A DNA stretch of 64,000 nt from Symbiodinium sp. CCMP2592. Lineage: Eukaryota; Sar; Dinophyceae; Suessiales; Symbiodiniaceae. The position numbers and the translations under genes were made by a program. The notes beneath the pieces were generated by a model. That model ran no database searches and was not told the origin of the DNA. It worked only from the letters and a program-made list of their open reading frames with translations. Where the stretch lies: assembly GCA_905221615.1 (NCBI GenBank), contig CAJNDT010005457.1:1-64000 (forward strand), written 5' to 3'. This document shows, one piece after another, positions 44,930 through 57,066 of this stretch (positions within the stretch are counted from its first letter, which is position 1; each line of letters begins with the position of its first letter).

Positions 44930-46240
44930 GGGTTCCTCGCCACATCTTTTGCTCATCAGAGCTCTATTGCGAGTACTGCGAACTGCGGCAGTAGCTATAA
45001 ATATAATCATTATTCCTCGTATTTCTATCATTATACTATTGTTGCGATTCTGACTATTACTATTATTTTATATCTCCAGCTTGAAGATCAACCAAAAGCA
45101 CACGGTTGCTGAAATCGAATCTTGCTCAGGCAAGAGATTCAAATGGTAAGTCGCTGGCCTTCGCCACATGTCTTGGACAGGCATGCACATCCACTGGGCG
45201 AGGAGTTGGACGCTTGCCGTTCTGATAAAACTAGCATGCTTCAAAAATGTTAACGGTTATCGTAGTGGTTTCTGGTTGGACATCTGGGCAACCGCGATCA
45301 GGAGTCAACAGCAGTCAACTGGACACTCCCACACTTACACAAGGGCTGTTCCGAGCAAGGCGATAATCCGACATGCGCCATAGTAAATACTCAGCGGTCG
45401 CTAGTTCGCTACTCCTGATCTCTCTTCCTGTTACTCATCCTGATACCGCTTACTGCCGCTTACAATCAGCACTGTTGCCAGTATCACTATTGTTCTTGCT
45501 GCTAGTGTTGGTTTACTGTTGCTACTATTACCGCTAATCTCGATTGGAGCAGCTGGTGTTGCTTGGCAATTTGATCTCAATTCCAGAAATTTCACTCCTT
45601 ACACAAAACAAAACAAAACAAGAAATCCTGGAGCTTACTCAGGACGACTCAGGACGCACCCTCCCCCTTCCCTGACCTGCAGAATATTATCGGCCGCCGC
45701 AAGCCGCAAAGCTCCAATTCTGCTCTCACGTGACAGAACCGCCTTTGGTTCTACTGTCAATGTGGTCAATAACTGCTAGTAAGTGGTGACCCTCATTACG
45801 GAGGAGGGCAAAGGAAGCTCGAAGGGGGCTCGAAGTATGAAGTGGGGACTATTACAGTCATCTCTTCGAGTTGAGCTCCCCGCGTATGTTGTGAACGGAT
45901 AGCCCACCCACGAGATGATGAGGAGGAAGACCTGAGCATAGGAGTCAGCAACTGCATTCAATGGGTCTGATGCCTACCCCACCTGATGCACGGATAAGAA
46001 TGCACGTTTGCGCTCAAAGCGGTTGTTGGAAGTGGCAATGTTCCCAAGGTGCGTGCCAAAGCATCGCGTATGCCAAAGATAATCGCCTCAAACAGCGCGT
46101 CGCATGGGGCATGCTTTTGTCTGCAGTGTTTGGGGCACCACAGATCTCGAGTCTAACACCTTCCTGTCTCACGGAAAAACTCCTAACTTTGCCAAGAACG
46201 GCGTCGACACATGAGAAAGTTGCCTTCATCTAAATCCCTA
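44930..46240. other. No supported feature
   Basis: Short TAT/ATT-rich stretches at 45000-45070. No convincing exon. Confidence 0.4.
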
Positions 46241-46247
46241 GTCATGA

Positions 46248-47661
46248 TTAAAGCTGCAGCCCCCTTTTGAGATGCGAACGTATACCAGGTATGCCACGCC
46301 GCAGGCGAAGACGAGCCACGTTTTCTGCACAACAACGGCTCTCCGAGGCTCCAGTCGTGAGCATCTGTTCGGCATGAGGGAGGCGCTTCTTGGTCCAGTC
46401 TACAGCTTCAATAGACCTGGATCTCACATGTTCGACCTTGAAAACGTAGAAGAAGCTCAAATTCTGCTGGACTTCTTTCTCCACAGCATCCTTGCAGGCA
46501 GAGCGTGTGCTCGAAATCATCTGTCGTTGAAGAGGATGAGGTGGAGCGCCCGAAGAGAGAATCATAACTACAATAATACTGATACTCAGGAAAAGCAGCA
46601 AGCTGCATGCCAGTCGCAATTACTCTAAACTTCTAAGTATTTGAAGTATCAGAAGCACGAAATTGAAGCACGAACAAAACCAACGGCACACGGCAATACT
46701 GCTGCTTTTGAAGGCTGCTCGCTGCCAGGCTTGTCCTGCGGCTGCCAGTTCTGCGTTCCAGTCACCTCCCGCAAGTAGTGAACACGCTGGAGCCATGGCT
46801 TTGGGTTTGGAAGTGGACATTTTGGAACCTTTTGGGGTTCGCCTTTGCAGTCTATGGCAGTCTCGAGCTCAAAGGCCCTAACATCTTTTTACCCGAACTT
46901 TAGCGCCTGCATGCGCCTGCCATGCTGCTGAGAACGCCTTCTCAAGGCCCGAGCTGGATGCCGCTCTTTCCAGTCTATTCTTCTCGAAAACGCTCCTCGT
47001 AAGCCCACTCCGACTACTGCCTGGGCCCAGGAGCCACGAACGAGGCGCACGACTCCGATGATGAGCTCTGGGCCTGGGCAAAAGCTTCCGAAACGTTCCG
47101 GTAAGGGGGTTACGGTCACAGGACTTTATCATCTAGGTCTGCGCGGGATGCTTGTAACTCCCCCACTACTCCACTCCGTTCCATCATGAGTGATAAGGAG
47201 TCTTTGCCTCGTCTTGCCTTTCGATGGTAGGCTGCCGGCTGAAGAGCAAGATCGACAGCAAGATTTCGACGATGGCGAGAGCCATCTGCCTTAGGCATAG
47301 GGCAGACGTTTGCAGAATCCGGCTCGGCTGGGGAAGTCGTCCAGCCTCAGGAGCACAGAACATCTGCCGAGCTTCTCCTGGAAGGCCGAAGTGCGCAAGA
47401 AGACTGAAGACTGATACAGGTGTACAGTGTATATAATCTGTATATGCACCTGATAAATGACATGCAACTGGTCTGGACTCTGGACACAACCGAGCCCCGC
47501 CACGACTGGTGTCGGAGCTGCCCCTGGAGCCTCAACAAAGCCCACAGGGCCTCCTCCGCCTCCATTTCGGAGTCGGCATCGGAGTCCTCGCGGAGGCTCC
47601 AGTTGATGGCGCAGAAGCGAATGAGAGTTTGCGGGCAGTCCAGGGACGGGGTGTTAAGCAA
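46248..47661 (-). CDS. Candidate multi-exon gene, unknown
   Basis: Minus-strand stretches with protein-like composition, top to bottom: 47661-47462 (LIRFCAINWSLREDSDADSE, then EEALWALLRLQGQLRHQSW); 47415-47184 (FSLLAHFGLPGEARQMFC, then LRQMALAIVEILLSILLFSR, a possible membrane helix); 47132-46880 (VFEKNRLERAASSSGLEKAF); 46530-46280 (FYVFKVEHVRSRSIEAVDWT). Splice edges resembling CAG lie near 47415. No family recognised; the order and membership in one gene are guesses. Confidence 0.3.
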
Positions 47662-47779
47662 GGAAGCAAATCAACAGTCAGCATTCTGTCAGCATTCGGA
47701 ATCACGTGGCGTCGTTGTCGTCTAAGTAAGTTTGACGGTGGACACTATAGCAACACTATAGAATCTGGTAGAAGCCGTG

Positions 47780-47867
47780 TTGGTGGTGGTGGTGGTGGTG
47801 GTGGTGGTGGTGGTGGTGGTGGTGGTGGTGGTGGTGGTGGTGGTGGTGGTGGTGGTGGTGGTGGTGG
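47780..47867. repeat. (TGG)29 trinucleotide repeat
   Basis: A perfect run of TGG/GGT repeats, followed by GTAGTAGTAATGGCAGCAGC repeats to about 47970. It encodes poly-Gly, poly-Val or poly-Trp, or poly-His on the minus strand, and is not treated as a gene. Confidence 0.95.
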
Positions 47868-48941
47868 CTGATGGTAGTAGTAATGGCAGCAGCAGCAGCA
47901 GCAGCAGCAGGAGCAGGGTAGTGACAGTGGTAGCAGTCGTGGTCGTCGTTGCCGTCGTAGTGGTAGTGGTCAGTTATTGGCACAGTTGCATGCACTTTCT
48001 TGGCGCGGCTTCGAAGGTCGAACGGCTGCAAATTGACCGTGGAATGTCCTCCTCGGAGCGCAGCGCGAACGTTCGAGGATTTGCACCTGGGCAAACAGGC
48101 ACAAGCTCCACTTGGATGCACTGGAATCTGCCAGCTCCCCCCAAGAAGAGGCATGTCGAGTGCGTTGCTGGTGGTAAGCCCAGCTGTGGAAGGCTCATCC
48201 TGTAGCGAGTGTCAATCATGAATCATGAATCAGATACGAGCGGGGGGGTTTTAACACACATCAGGGCGCAGAAATATGCATCACCCCATGTAGACGCTGA
48301 TTTCAGGAAATTTACACATCAGTGCCCGAATTACACATCACACCAACCTTAATCCCGAAGGTGATGCTGGACTTCGTTGGTTGTTGCCAACTTAAGGAAA
48401 CCCAACGAAACCTCGCGGACCAGTGTTCTCGGCACGGACTGCTGCCATTTTGATGCGGCATTGACGCGTTTTAGTAGCGAATCACGAAGGTGACGCTGGT
48501 TTCTGTTGTTGCACTACTGCAGCTGCATCTATCATATCTTGCAACAGAGTCACCAAACATACACCACAAGCTCGTCAAACGCCATCTAGAATCTAGACGC
48601 AGTGAAATGGTAGAAAACCTATTCAATTCTGTATTTGCCTGGAAAACCTATTCAGCTCTGCATTTCATGGCCCAGGGGTGCATGGATCACTCTTGAGGCT
48701 CTTTTGATCGCCCGTCTGGATGGGAATTCCCATCCCGGGGCCAAGGGGCAAAACGCGGCCCTTAGGAAGCGGAACGGCTTTTTGGATGCAAAACCTCAGG
48801 CATCATTAGCTGCCAAAACGAGGAGCCTCTGCAGTTTAGGCCTCCAAAAGAGCCGAGGGCCTCTGAAAGGGTCTACCAGGGTTCTGGTAGGGCCATCACG
48901 GCAGATGTTTGGATGTATGCTAAGCCGGGCTCCGAAATTGC

Positions 48942-49250
48942 TTAAGCGCAAGGTGGTCGCCGAAAGATGTGTATTTGCGCAACGCGATGCGAGTTAAACC
49001 CTCCCCTCGTACTACCGAACTGAGGCGAAGGTCTCGATTCGTACCAAGCCCTGCCACCCGTTCGCCTGCGACCCGGAGACTTATGAGCAGTGGGACAAAG
49101 AGCCTCGTCCTCGCTGGAGAACATACCATCACCGATCTTCGACGCCTTCCGTGAGCGGCACGACCAGGTGTCGAATTTCAGAACTGCTCTGATCTGGACA
49201 AGGCGTCGCTTCTTGAGCTTCGATTCATGAAAATCACATGTACACTGCAC
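48942..49250 (-). CDS. Candidate exon, unknown
   Basis: The minus strand reads HESKLKKRRLVQIRAVLKFD and RKASKIGDGMFSSEDEALCP. It is basic then acidic, with no known motif. 47990-48940 holds nothing convincing. Confidence 0.3.
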   Translation of the reverse strand: MQCTCDFHESKLKKRRLVQIRAVLKFDTWSCRSRKASKIGDGMFSSEDEALCPTAHKSPGRRRTGGRAWYESRPSPQFGSTRGGFNSHRVAQIHIFRRPPCA

Positions 49251-49259
49251 GACCCGTGA

Positions 49260-51440
49260 TCCTTCGAGTCTGCAGCTCTGCTGAGGCCTTCGTCGAGCAG
49301 AGCAGGAATTTGCCCAGGTTCAGGGATGGCAGCCTGAGCGCAAAAGCCGAGCTATGAAGAACACCCTCGCACAATCATCCTGTACGGCCATGGGGCTTGT
49401 CCAGCATCAGGAAGCCCTTGGGGATGATAAACAGAGCAATCACCTCGGGCTTTGGACGTGGCAGGAAGGACTGGCTGCAGCAAACACCAAGCTGCTTCTG
49501 GGCCCCTGGCAGTGAAGAGGAATGCAGACATCCCCACCACCTGCACGGCACTTTCAATTTTCCAAGGTCATGGATTGGGCAATTCTTGGAATCTTCGCAT
49601 GGCTTTCAGGACGTCTGTCTAAGAGACGGAAACACCGTGCCACTCGCGAAAAAGGGCTCTGAGAACTTGGCCGGAAGCACTTGCAGCTCAAGGAGCCACT
49701 TCTGCTCCGCTAGCAGGGAGGTGGCCTCAAGCTAACGGCAGTTTCTCAGTGGCGTCGCTTCCATAGCATACAGGTTCATGCAAGCTTCCCGTTCTGGTCC
49801 TGTGCTTATGACCAACCGGCTTTCCGGTTCTATCACCAAGTCAAGCCAGACAAAATCAAGCGCAGCTTCTGTATCGAGCCGAGTATGGGGCAATGTTGAC
49901 CAGCAGGATTCCGGGGCCCGCATGGAAGAGCCTGCGATGGAGCACGCAGCAAGCTGCACTGTGGCACAAGTTCCGGAGTTGTACTAATGCAGCGATGCAG
50001 GTCAGTTACCAAACAGACCCTTAATGACAGGAAGGTCGGAAAGTGTCTGGCTTGCCCCGGCGAGGCTTAAATCATCCCAAGATGGCTGTACCCCAACTGT
50101 CGAAGCCACACAGTCGCAGCATCAGCAACCTCGTCTACAGACCCACAACGAGCGGCAGCAGCACCTAAAGCCAGTGTGCGAGAGGTACTCCGCAGCCACA
50201 GAGCACGGGACATCCCGCCAGCGCACGTAGACCTTCTGCCTCCGGCTGAAGGATTCAGGAAAGCTGTGAGCACTTTTTTGCAACATTTTTCGGAGATGAG
50301 GCTCTCTGCAGTTGACATAACCAAGCCTCGGCTTGCATTCCACCAGCCAAGCGTACCTGGAGAGGGTACTCTTCAGCTGTCGATTGGCAGAATCTGGCCT
50401 GTGATCATCAGATCGACTGTTGGAAGCTCCTCCGGCTCAGCTGCACTTCCCACGGCGCACATATTCGTCAGTGACCTCAAACGCTTCGAAAGCATGCAAT
50501 CTATTGCTGAGCCGTAAACTCCAAACCTGCAGGCCCTGCAGTGGGTCTGAATCGTGACGGATGTCAATGTCAGGTCCGGGCTACACGGAATGATCTTGGC
50601 GCCTCTGTGCGGCCATGTGGCGAAATGATTCCACGGTATGATCCATCAGGATGGTAGCAGGCGTTGCGGACCTGCGGAACGATGCGGAATGCTAGATGGA
50701 GAGCCGTTCGGCATTGTACGGGTACCACTGAGATTTGCCGACGTCGTTCAAATGTTGGAGAATGTCGGAGAGTCCGCTGCTGTGCTATGCGTTCACACAA
50801 AACTTCTATGGCCCCCGGTCGCACCCGAATACTCACTCATGCCATCTTGCTCGGGAGCGCATCTGGCCGGACTCCACCCATCCCCGCAGGGGCCAGGCCT
50901 CACCTAACATCCATCTGGTCGACTGCGAAAGTGCCGAGATGGGATTGCGCGCCACATCCTGACAGCGAGTGTTCAAAACTTCTGGAGCCTAATGATATAA
51001 TGCCCAAAGACGGCCTCGTAGAGCGTGACCCCGACATCCACCGCTGGCTGAAGCAGCTTGGCTTCTACCTCGGCGTCTGCATCACTTTTGCGTTTGGAGC
51101 GTGGGAGTCGATAGTACAAATGCTGAGAAGCCGGCTGTGTCGTGGCTGAGAATATCAATTGGCAAGGCTTCCACAAGCCGCCCCGGCCTAATTGCATGAA
51201 GGGCAGATGCTGAAAGCGACAACGTAACTCTGCCAAAGATAGTACTAGCTATCAGTATTCCACTTCGACAAATATAGTTCTGGAACTAGTTACGAACCTA
51301 AGACATGCTTGAGCTTGTCCGGCACGACTATCGAAACGTCTCGTACAATGAGTTGTTGCTTTCACTTGCTTTCAAAGCCGTTCAACTTCGACAATCCCGA
51401 AGTGAACTCCACTCTGCCAGCTCTCGGTTGTCCCTGCTCG
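49260..51440. other. Ambiguous frames on both strands
   Basis: Minus 50067-50225 (ALGAAAARCGSVDEVADAAT), plus 50690-50850 (GIVRVPLRFADVVQMLENVG) and plus 50995-51149 (ERDPDIHRWLKQLGFYLGVC, followed by a hydrophobic stretch) have protein-like composition but no context. They might be exons. Confidence 0.25.
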
Positions 51441-51441
51441 C

Positions 51442-51690
51442 TTAGGGCCCAACATCCCGATGAGTCTCGAGATGTACATGGAGTTGCGCACCAAACCCTG
51501 TGCAGAGAACGAATTGCACACACGGCCTCTGAACTCCACTTCTCACGCCTTCCCATAGAAGCCCGTTCGGTTGAATATCCAGAACCTGGCAGTTTGGGGC
51601 TGTGAGAGGGCGGGAAAAGTCGCTGATGTCATGGAGACTCAATAACATCACGTGCAGCTCATGATCCACCTCCCCACAAAGCCCGACCAA
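51442..51690 (-). CDS. Candidate exon, unknown
   Basis: The minus strand reads LCGEVDHELHVMLLSLHDIS and LTAPNCQVLDIQPNGLLWEG. No family recognised. A small perfect inverted repeat CTAGAGTC...GACTCTAG lies just beyond it at about 51728-51747. Confidence 0.3.
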   Translation of the reverse strand: MVGLCGEVDHELHVMLLSLHDISDFSRPLTAPNCQVLDIQPNGLLWEGVRSGVQRPCVQFVLCTGFGAQLHVHLETHRDVGP

Positions 51691-52077
51691 AGCTGGAACA
51701 GGTCATGGCATAGTGGAATATACTCCACTAGAGTCACTAGACTCTAGTCAGCATGCTATGGGGTAGTGTTTAAGAGTTAAAGAAATTATACGATCGTATA
51801 CTGGCTGGTAGACTACAGCAGACTAGAGTATTGCCTGTTGGGGTGTGCCTGCTGATGTCTAGTCTGCAGGTGCAGATCACGGTAACAACGCCCTGTAGGA
51901 TCGTCTGGGTCCTCAGCCATGGTCCATGACAGTTCTGAGGCACCGGCTGCCCTCTAACTAAGTTGACGGTGGAGACCTGACAGTTCTCTGGAGGAGCTTC
52001 GAATTTGCGATCTCGGCATTAAAAAGCGCTTCCTCGCCTCCATGAGGGCGTTTCGCCACATGTGCCAGGTGCAGTCC

Positions 52078-52772
52078 TCAGTCTGGCGACCGCCGAAGCT
52101 GCCAGGGCGACACTTGGGAGCCGGGTGAATGCTTCGACGAGGCCGCCAGGATCCCGGCAGAGTCCGAGCTGGTGTAGTCCACGGCGAGATTGGCATTCAC
52201 AATGCCGAAGGCCCTGCACAAGTAACCGGCCCCGATGAGATGTGTTTCTGCTTCTTCTTCCTCCCTGAATTTAGATAGTCTAGAGTCTAGATTCCAGATC
52301 GTCCTCGGTCGTTGCGCCGTTTTGCTCTTCACATCTTCGCCCGGACCGCGCCGGGCCTGTTGGCCGGATGCTCGGCGCATTCGATGAGCTGCCGGATGCT
52401 GCCGGCGGGGCAGATCGTGTCCTAAAGAAGAGTGTTTATACGGTCTCGGGATTGTTGTCGCGATTTCTAGCTTGACGGTTCGAGCAGTCGAAGCCGCTCT
52501 TCTACGAGACATCCGATCTGTGGCTTGCCGCCATACGGTCCCCTTGGGGAACACAAACTGAGCCCGCAGCCGAGTCCAGAACCATGGTGTAGTGGTATCC
52601 TCCAGCAAGAGTAGCTTGGAATGGGAAGCGAATGTGCCACTTCTTCGGAGCTGGACAACTTTGTCCAGCCACAACCCTTCCGACGCGAGGGATGCTCGAA
52701 TCGTGGAGAATGTGGACGAAACATCTTCCCGTCAACAACAAACTCAAACAGCACACAGACAGACACACACAC

Positions 52773-52803
<31 letters not shown>

Positions 52804-53305
52804 TCGCGATGCACATTCGCGAACGATTCCATAGGAGTGGCTCACCCTCGACCTTCGGACCCTTTCTGGTCTTGACACTCCCTGAACCCTCGCCGGCTCT
52901 AAACTGCATTCGAGAAGAACCACTGACAATAACTGGCAAAGTCGAAAGCCCAAGGCCCAAGGCAGCCCAGGAACGATTTTTGGCATCGCTGCCAAAGCTC
53001 GCCACCAAGTCTATCTGGCGCGGGACATTGAGGACTCAAGGTCCAAAGGTGGTGACAATCAACGTGATGTTCGACATTTTCGTCGAAGCTTCAGCAACAG
53101 CAGCAAATGAACGTACTGACGGGAAGAATGCTTCAGTCCAAAGTCTTCTTCGCACTGGGATAAATTGGTTGTGCGGCGCAATCCGAAAGGCTACGTTCCG
53201 CAGCTCTTTAATGGCGCTCGGTAGAAATACTCCTAACCACCATCCTGACTCTCTGGCTGCAGGGCTTTTCGGCATACACCTGCACAGACAAAGACGTACA
53301 CCCAC
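52078..53305 (-). CDS. Candidate multi-exon gene, unknown
   Basis: Minus-strand stretches: 53270-53036 (GVFLPSAIKELRNVAFRIAP, then FFPSVRSFAAVAEASTKMSN); about 53010-52920 (LGGELWQRCQKSFLGCLGPW); 52674-52470 (WLDKVVQLRRSGTFASHSKL, then TPWFWTRLRAQFVFPKGTVW). A (CA)n tract at 52766-52803 would lie in an intron. No function recognised. Confidence 0.35.
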
Positions 53306-53384
53306 ATGATGTGCATGTGCATCTATATATACACGTATGTATACAGTAGCTACATGCTACATAAAACAGAACGCATAACCATAC

Positions 53385-53486
53385 GGGGGTTTCGTAAAAT
53401 AGGGGACGCCAATATATTACCCTAAATAGTAGGATCCTTATTATAAGGACGCCGACATAAGGTACCCCCTATTTTCGGAAACTCCC
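53385..53486. mobile_element. MITE-like foldback element, about 102 bp
   Basis: GGGGGTTTCGTAAAATAGGG at the left and, inverted, GGGAGTTTCCGAAAATAGGG at the right form imperfect terminal inverted repeats of about 22 bp. At its centre TCCTTAT, T, ATAAGGA (53435-53449) is a perfect small hairpin. A clear target-site duplication was not found (CATA/CAT flanks at best). Confidence 0.55.
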
Positions 53487-53489
53487 ATG

Positions 53490-55625
53490 TACACATGCAT
53501 GCAAGAATAATTTCCGCAAGGGACACTTCTCTGCACGTCATTCCCGATGGGCTGACCAGCTTCTTTCTTGCCCATGCTAATCATGAAAATTCACGCACCG
53601 CCGTGTGATGCCGTGTCTTGAGATTCATGTTTCAGATTGCAAAGATCTACGATACCGCGGTATTTGGTCTTCGCTACTGTGTTCTATTCTGTATAGCACA
53701 AAATCCCACATTTGCTGCTATCCCACTCCATGTCACTATAGCTGCATCACAACAGCACCACCAGCACCTGCCCCAGCCCCGGATGCCCCTAACCCAGCAC
53801 CACACAGCGCTTGTCAAATGGCGGGTGTGCATCAGGCCGACCACGTGCTTGTAGAAGCTTGACTGCCTCGAGCTCAGATGTGTGGTCATGCAGCGATTTT
53901 CGATCTACGTTGAGCTCATCGTGTAGTTTAAGCGCTGTTCCACAGGGAATGGACCCGGCCGATGGTTGTCACGGTGCGCGGGGTTCATACTCGACTTTCT
54001 TGACAATGCTGACCCGGAATCTGCCAAGGCAATGATGGTCGTGGACGATGACTCTTCAGGCTGTTGCCGTAAATGCTGAAGACCACCGCTTAGAATGCAC
54101 GCAGCAGGTTTCACTGGCGTACCCTAATGCCCTCACAAGTTCCGCTGAGCATGGTACTTCGTCAAAGCTGCCGTTCTCCTGCTTGCCGCGCTCTCACAAA
54201 CAGCACGCCACTGGCATCCGGCTTCAGTCACTCCCTAGTTTCTATGCATACAATCCGCGATCAATTCGTCGCTGAAGGTCTTGCTTCTGGATCGCACCGG
54301 TGACCAAAAAAAGGCCACGGAAGATCAGCACAGAATGGTGCAAAAGGCTGCAACGTCCGTGGGAACCAAGTTATTCTACACGTTCTCATCGTTAGTTCAG
54401 TTTCAGTTCGTTTCTGACACCTTCAACGAAGGCTTGCTAAGATGAATGACTGGAGCTCTGGTGGCTAAAAGGCGCCCCCTTCGCTCCTGCGGGCCGGCGG
54501 GGGCGCTCACGTTGCCGGAGAATCCGAAGCAGTCGCTATCCTCTCTGCCGCAGGCTGCAGGCTGCAGGGCATGCAGGGCTGGTTGCGAGACTTGGGTTTA
54601 GAGTGCTATAGGACTACGAGATACTGAACACTTCTCAAGCTCCACTTCTCCAATTTTTGGCCACAGCTCTGGGTCCGGGGCTCTCTCTCTGCCCATGCTA
54701 CCATAGTCGAGGTTGAGGTAGGTGTAGGCCTGGTTGTTCCTGCCCACTAACATGAGTGCCGTGTTGCCCGTCTGTGGCTCCAGGCAGTGCGGAGAACGAC
54801 GGAGTCTCAAGGACAGCAACGCCCAGGGCTGCAAAACCGTGCATTGCACATCCCATCGGAGGAGGTCCCTGTGGATCCCAGGATCATCAGATCCTGGTAC
54901 TGCCCAGGCTTCCTCAGCAAGGCTGTCGATTCATCTGTGCACACTGTGTGTGTGTGTGTGTGCTTAAGATGTGAAACGAGAAATATGTTACCATGTCTGC
55001 AACCTCGTTCGTGAGGCCGACAGCTGTGCAGCTACTAGCTATGAAGAGCAGCCTGAGGGAGCCTAAGCTATCATGAATGCGGGACCGCACCATATACCAC
55101 ATCCCCAACATTGCATGTGGCTGTTCTGGCATTTTGCGGCTGCTCCCGGGTGACGAGTCGGTCTGGCGTTTCTGGAGGAACCGAAGGCGCCACAACATCT
55201 CAGCGCTCGCGGCCGCATGTTTGGCACTTCAAAGCTGAAAGCTGCCGACGTTCCACTGTGTCCGCGTCCTTGTTGCTGCAAGTGCTTCGCTTGGTGGGAC
55301 TGCGTGGACCCAACTCTCAGTGACTGTTGCGCTGCTTCAATCTTTTCGTCTTTTCCATCTCCTGCGGAGATGGTCCCTCACACCCGCAATCTGGCAAGTC
55401 ATGGAGCTGTGCTAGCCGGACGTCAGCAGCCTCGTAAATGCCGGCTTGGGATATCGCATGGCGATATCCGATGCGCCACAGACACTCAGGAGCCGAGGCA
55501 TCAGGAAGGCCGTCCATGCAGCCTGCCTGGGTATGTTGCCTTCTGATCAACTCTCGAGCTCATCAAGGAGGAGGAAGTCTGGCCAGCGCACCTTCCTTGC
55601 TCACAGAAGCCGTGCGGTAATTGCA

Positions 55626-55628
<3 letters not shown>
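53490..55628. other. No supported gene
   Basis: Only short ambiguous frames. A (TG)7 tract lies at about 54944-54962. Duplicated CTGCAGGCTGCAGG words at 54553-54570. Confidence 0.4.
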
Positions 55629-55684
<56 letters not shown>

Positions 55685-55753
55685 CGAGCGAGCGAGGGAG
55701 GGAGGGAGGGAGGGAGGGGAGGGAGAGAGAGAGAGAGAGAGACAGAGAGAGAC

Positions 55754-55794
<41 letters not shown>

Positions 55795-55863
55795 GACAGA
55801 GAGAGACAGAGAGAGACAGAGAGAGAGAGAGAGAGGGAGAGAGCGAGAGAGAGGGAGGGACAT
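55629..55863. repeat. (AG)n / GAGACAGAGA repeat, about 235 bp
   Basis: A pure AG run (55629-55676), then GAGCGAGC and GGGAGGGA blocks, then GAGAGACAGAGA repeats. Strong purine strand bias could form triplex DNA. Frames are repeat by-products. Confidence 0.95.
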
Positions 55864-56384
55864 AACATAATGCTGGTGAGACGAAAACAAAACTCACGAT
55901 GCCAGATGGATGGGATGGGCTAGCGATTCCCCACGCCCCAAGCAGATTCAGGACAAGAGTCTCTGCATCCTTCTTGCGGAGATGGATCCTGAATCAGCCA
56001 GTCTTGATCCAATGAGACAGGTATCAAGCATGCGAGTGGCCAGCAAAGGAGAAGATGTCCAGGGGCCAACAACTGGGCACCCAGCAGCAACCAAAGCTTG
56101 GCTTGTGGGTCATCCTGGATCTCCTCCTCCCTGCTCATATCCTTTGCTGTCCGTCGCTGTTGCTGCAGTTGGAGCTACAGGTGCCGAAGCTTCATGGGTC
56201 AATAGCTGGGCCGGTGCCGAGTGAGGCAAACATGTGTCGGTAGACAGCTGGAAAAATGCCGCATGCCGAAGACAGTGACTTAAGCCTTAAGCCAGCGGTA
56301 CCTGTGATAAAGACCATGGAAACGTAATGCACTTCAAACCGAAACCACGACAAGCTTGTAACGGGACTCGGCTCCTGTTGCTTC

Positions 56385-56895
56385 TTGGTGCTCGCTGCCC
56401 TTGTATCACCTTATCCTGTTTCCAACATGTCTCTTAGTGTCTTAGTGCGTTCTCTACTATCCTGTTTTGCAGGGCTTCTTGGTGTTCTCTACCCCAACCC
56501 CTTTCCCGTTTGCAGCGAACGCTGCTTGGAGATCTCTACCCCTGTCTTGTTTGCGGCAATGGTTCTTGGTGCTTTCTACCCCTATCCTGCTCTCTACCGT
56601 GCAGCATCGTGCTTGCAGCGTGTGCTTCTTGGTGGTCTCTACTCCGATCCTGGTTACAGACTGTGCGCCTTGGTGCTATTTGCACTTCTTTCTGTTTGCA
56701 GCGGTGCCTCTTGGCACTCTCTACCCTTACGGTCTTTGGTGTTTTCTACCCCTACTTTGTTTGCAAACATGCGCTTCTTGCTGCTCTTCGACCCTATCCT
56801 GTTTGCAGGCAGTGGTCTCTGCTCCTACTTTGGTTGCAACGTTCTTTTGGAGGTGTTTGCTGCGAGTGCTGTTTGGTGCTTTCAGCATCCCTAAA
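56385..56895. repeat. Degenerate minisatellite, TCTCTACCCCTATCCTGTTTGCAGC
   Basis: About nine to ten copies of TTCTTGGTG(C/T)T(C/T)TCTACCC followed by (T)ATCCTGTTTGCAG run here, spaced roughly 50-60 bp apart. Each copy carries a splice-acceptor-like TTTGCAG. Three overlapping plus frames are open through it, as expected for such a repeat. Function unknown. Confidence 0.75.
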
Positions 56896-57066
56896 TCCTT
56901 CGATCCTGACTCCTAAACCATCCTAGACCCCGCAAACCTCTGAAAAATAAAACAACAAAACTGAACCCTGTACCCTCTCAACCGTGGTTACTGTTACCAC
57001 CGTACCTCTTCGAACTGGCTTCTGTTCAGTTCGTGGTTCGGCGCGATGGGTTTGGGTTTCCCTTAC

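Noticed and set aside
47756..48154. Poly-His frame on the minus strand and poly-Val on the plus strand
   Set aside because: Product of the (TGG)n microsatellite.
55446..55890. Arg/Glu-repeat and Ser/Leu-repeat frames
   Set aside because: Product of the (AG)n microsatellite.
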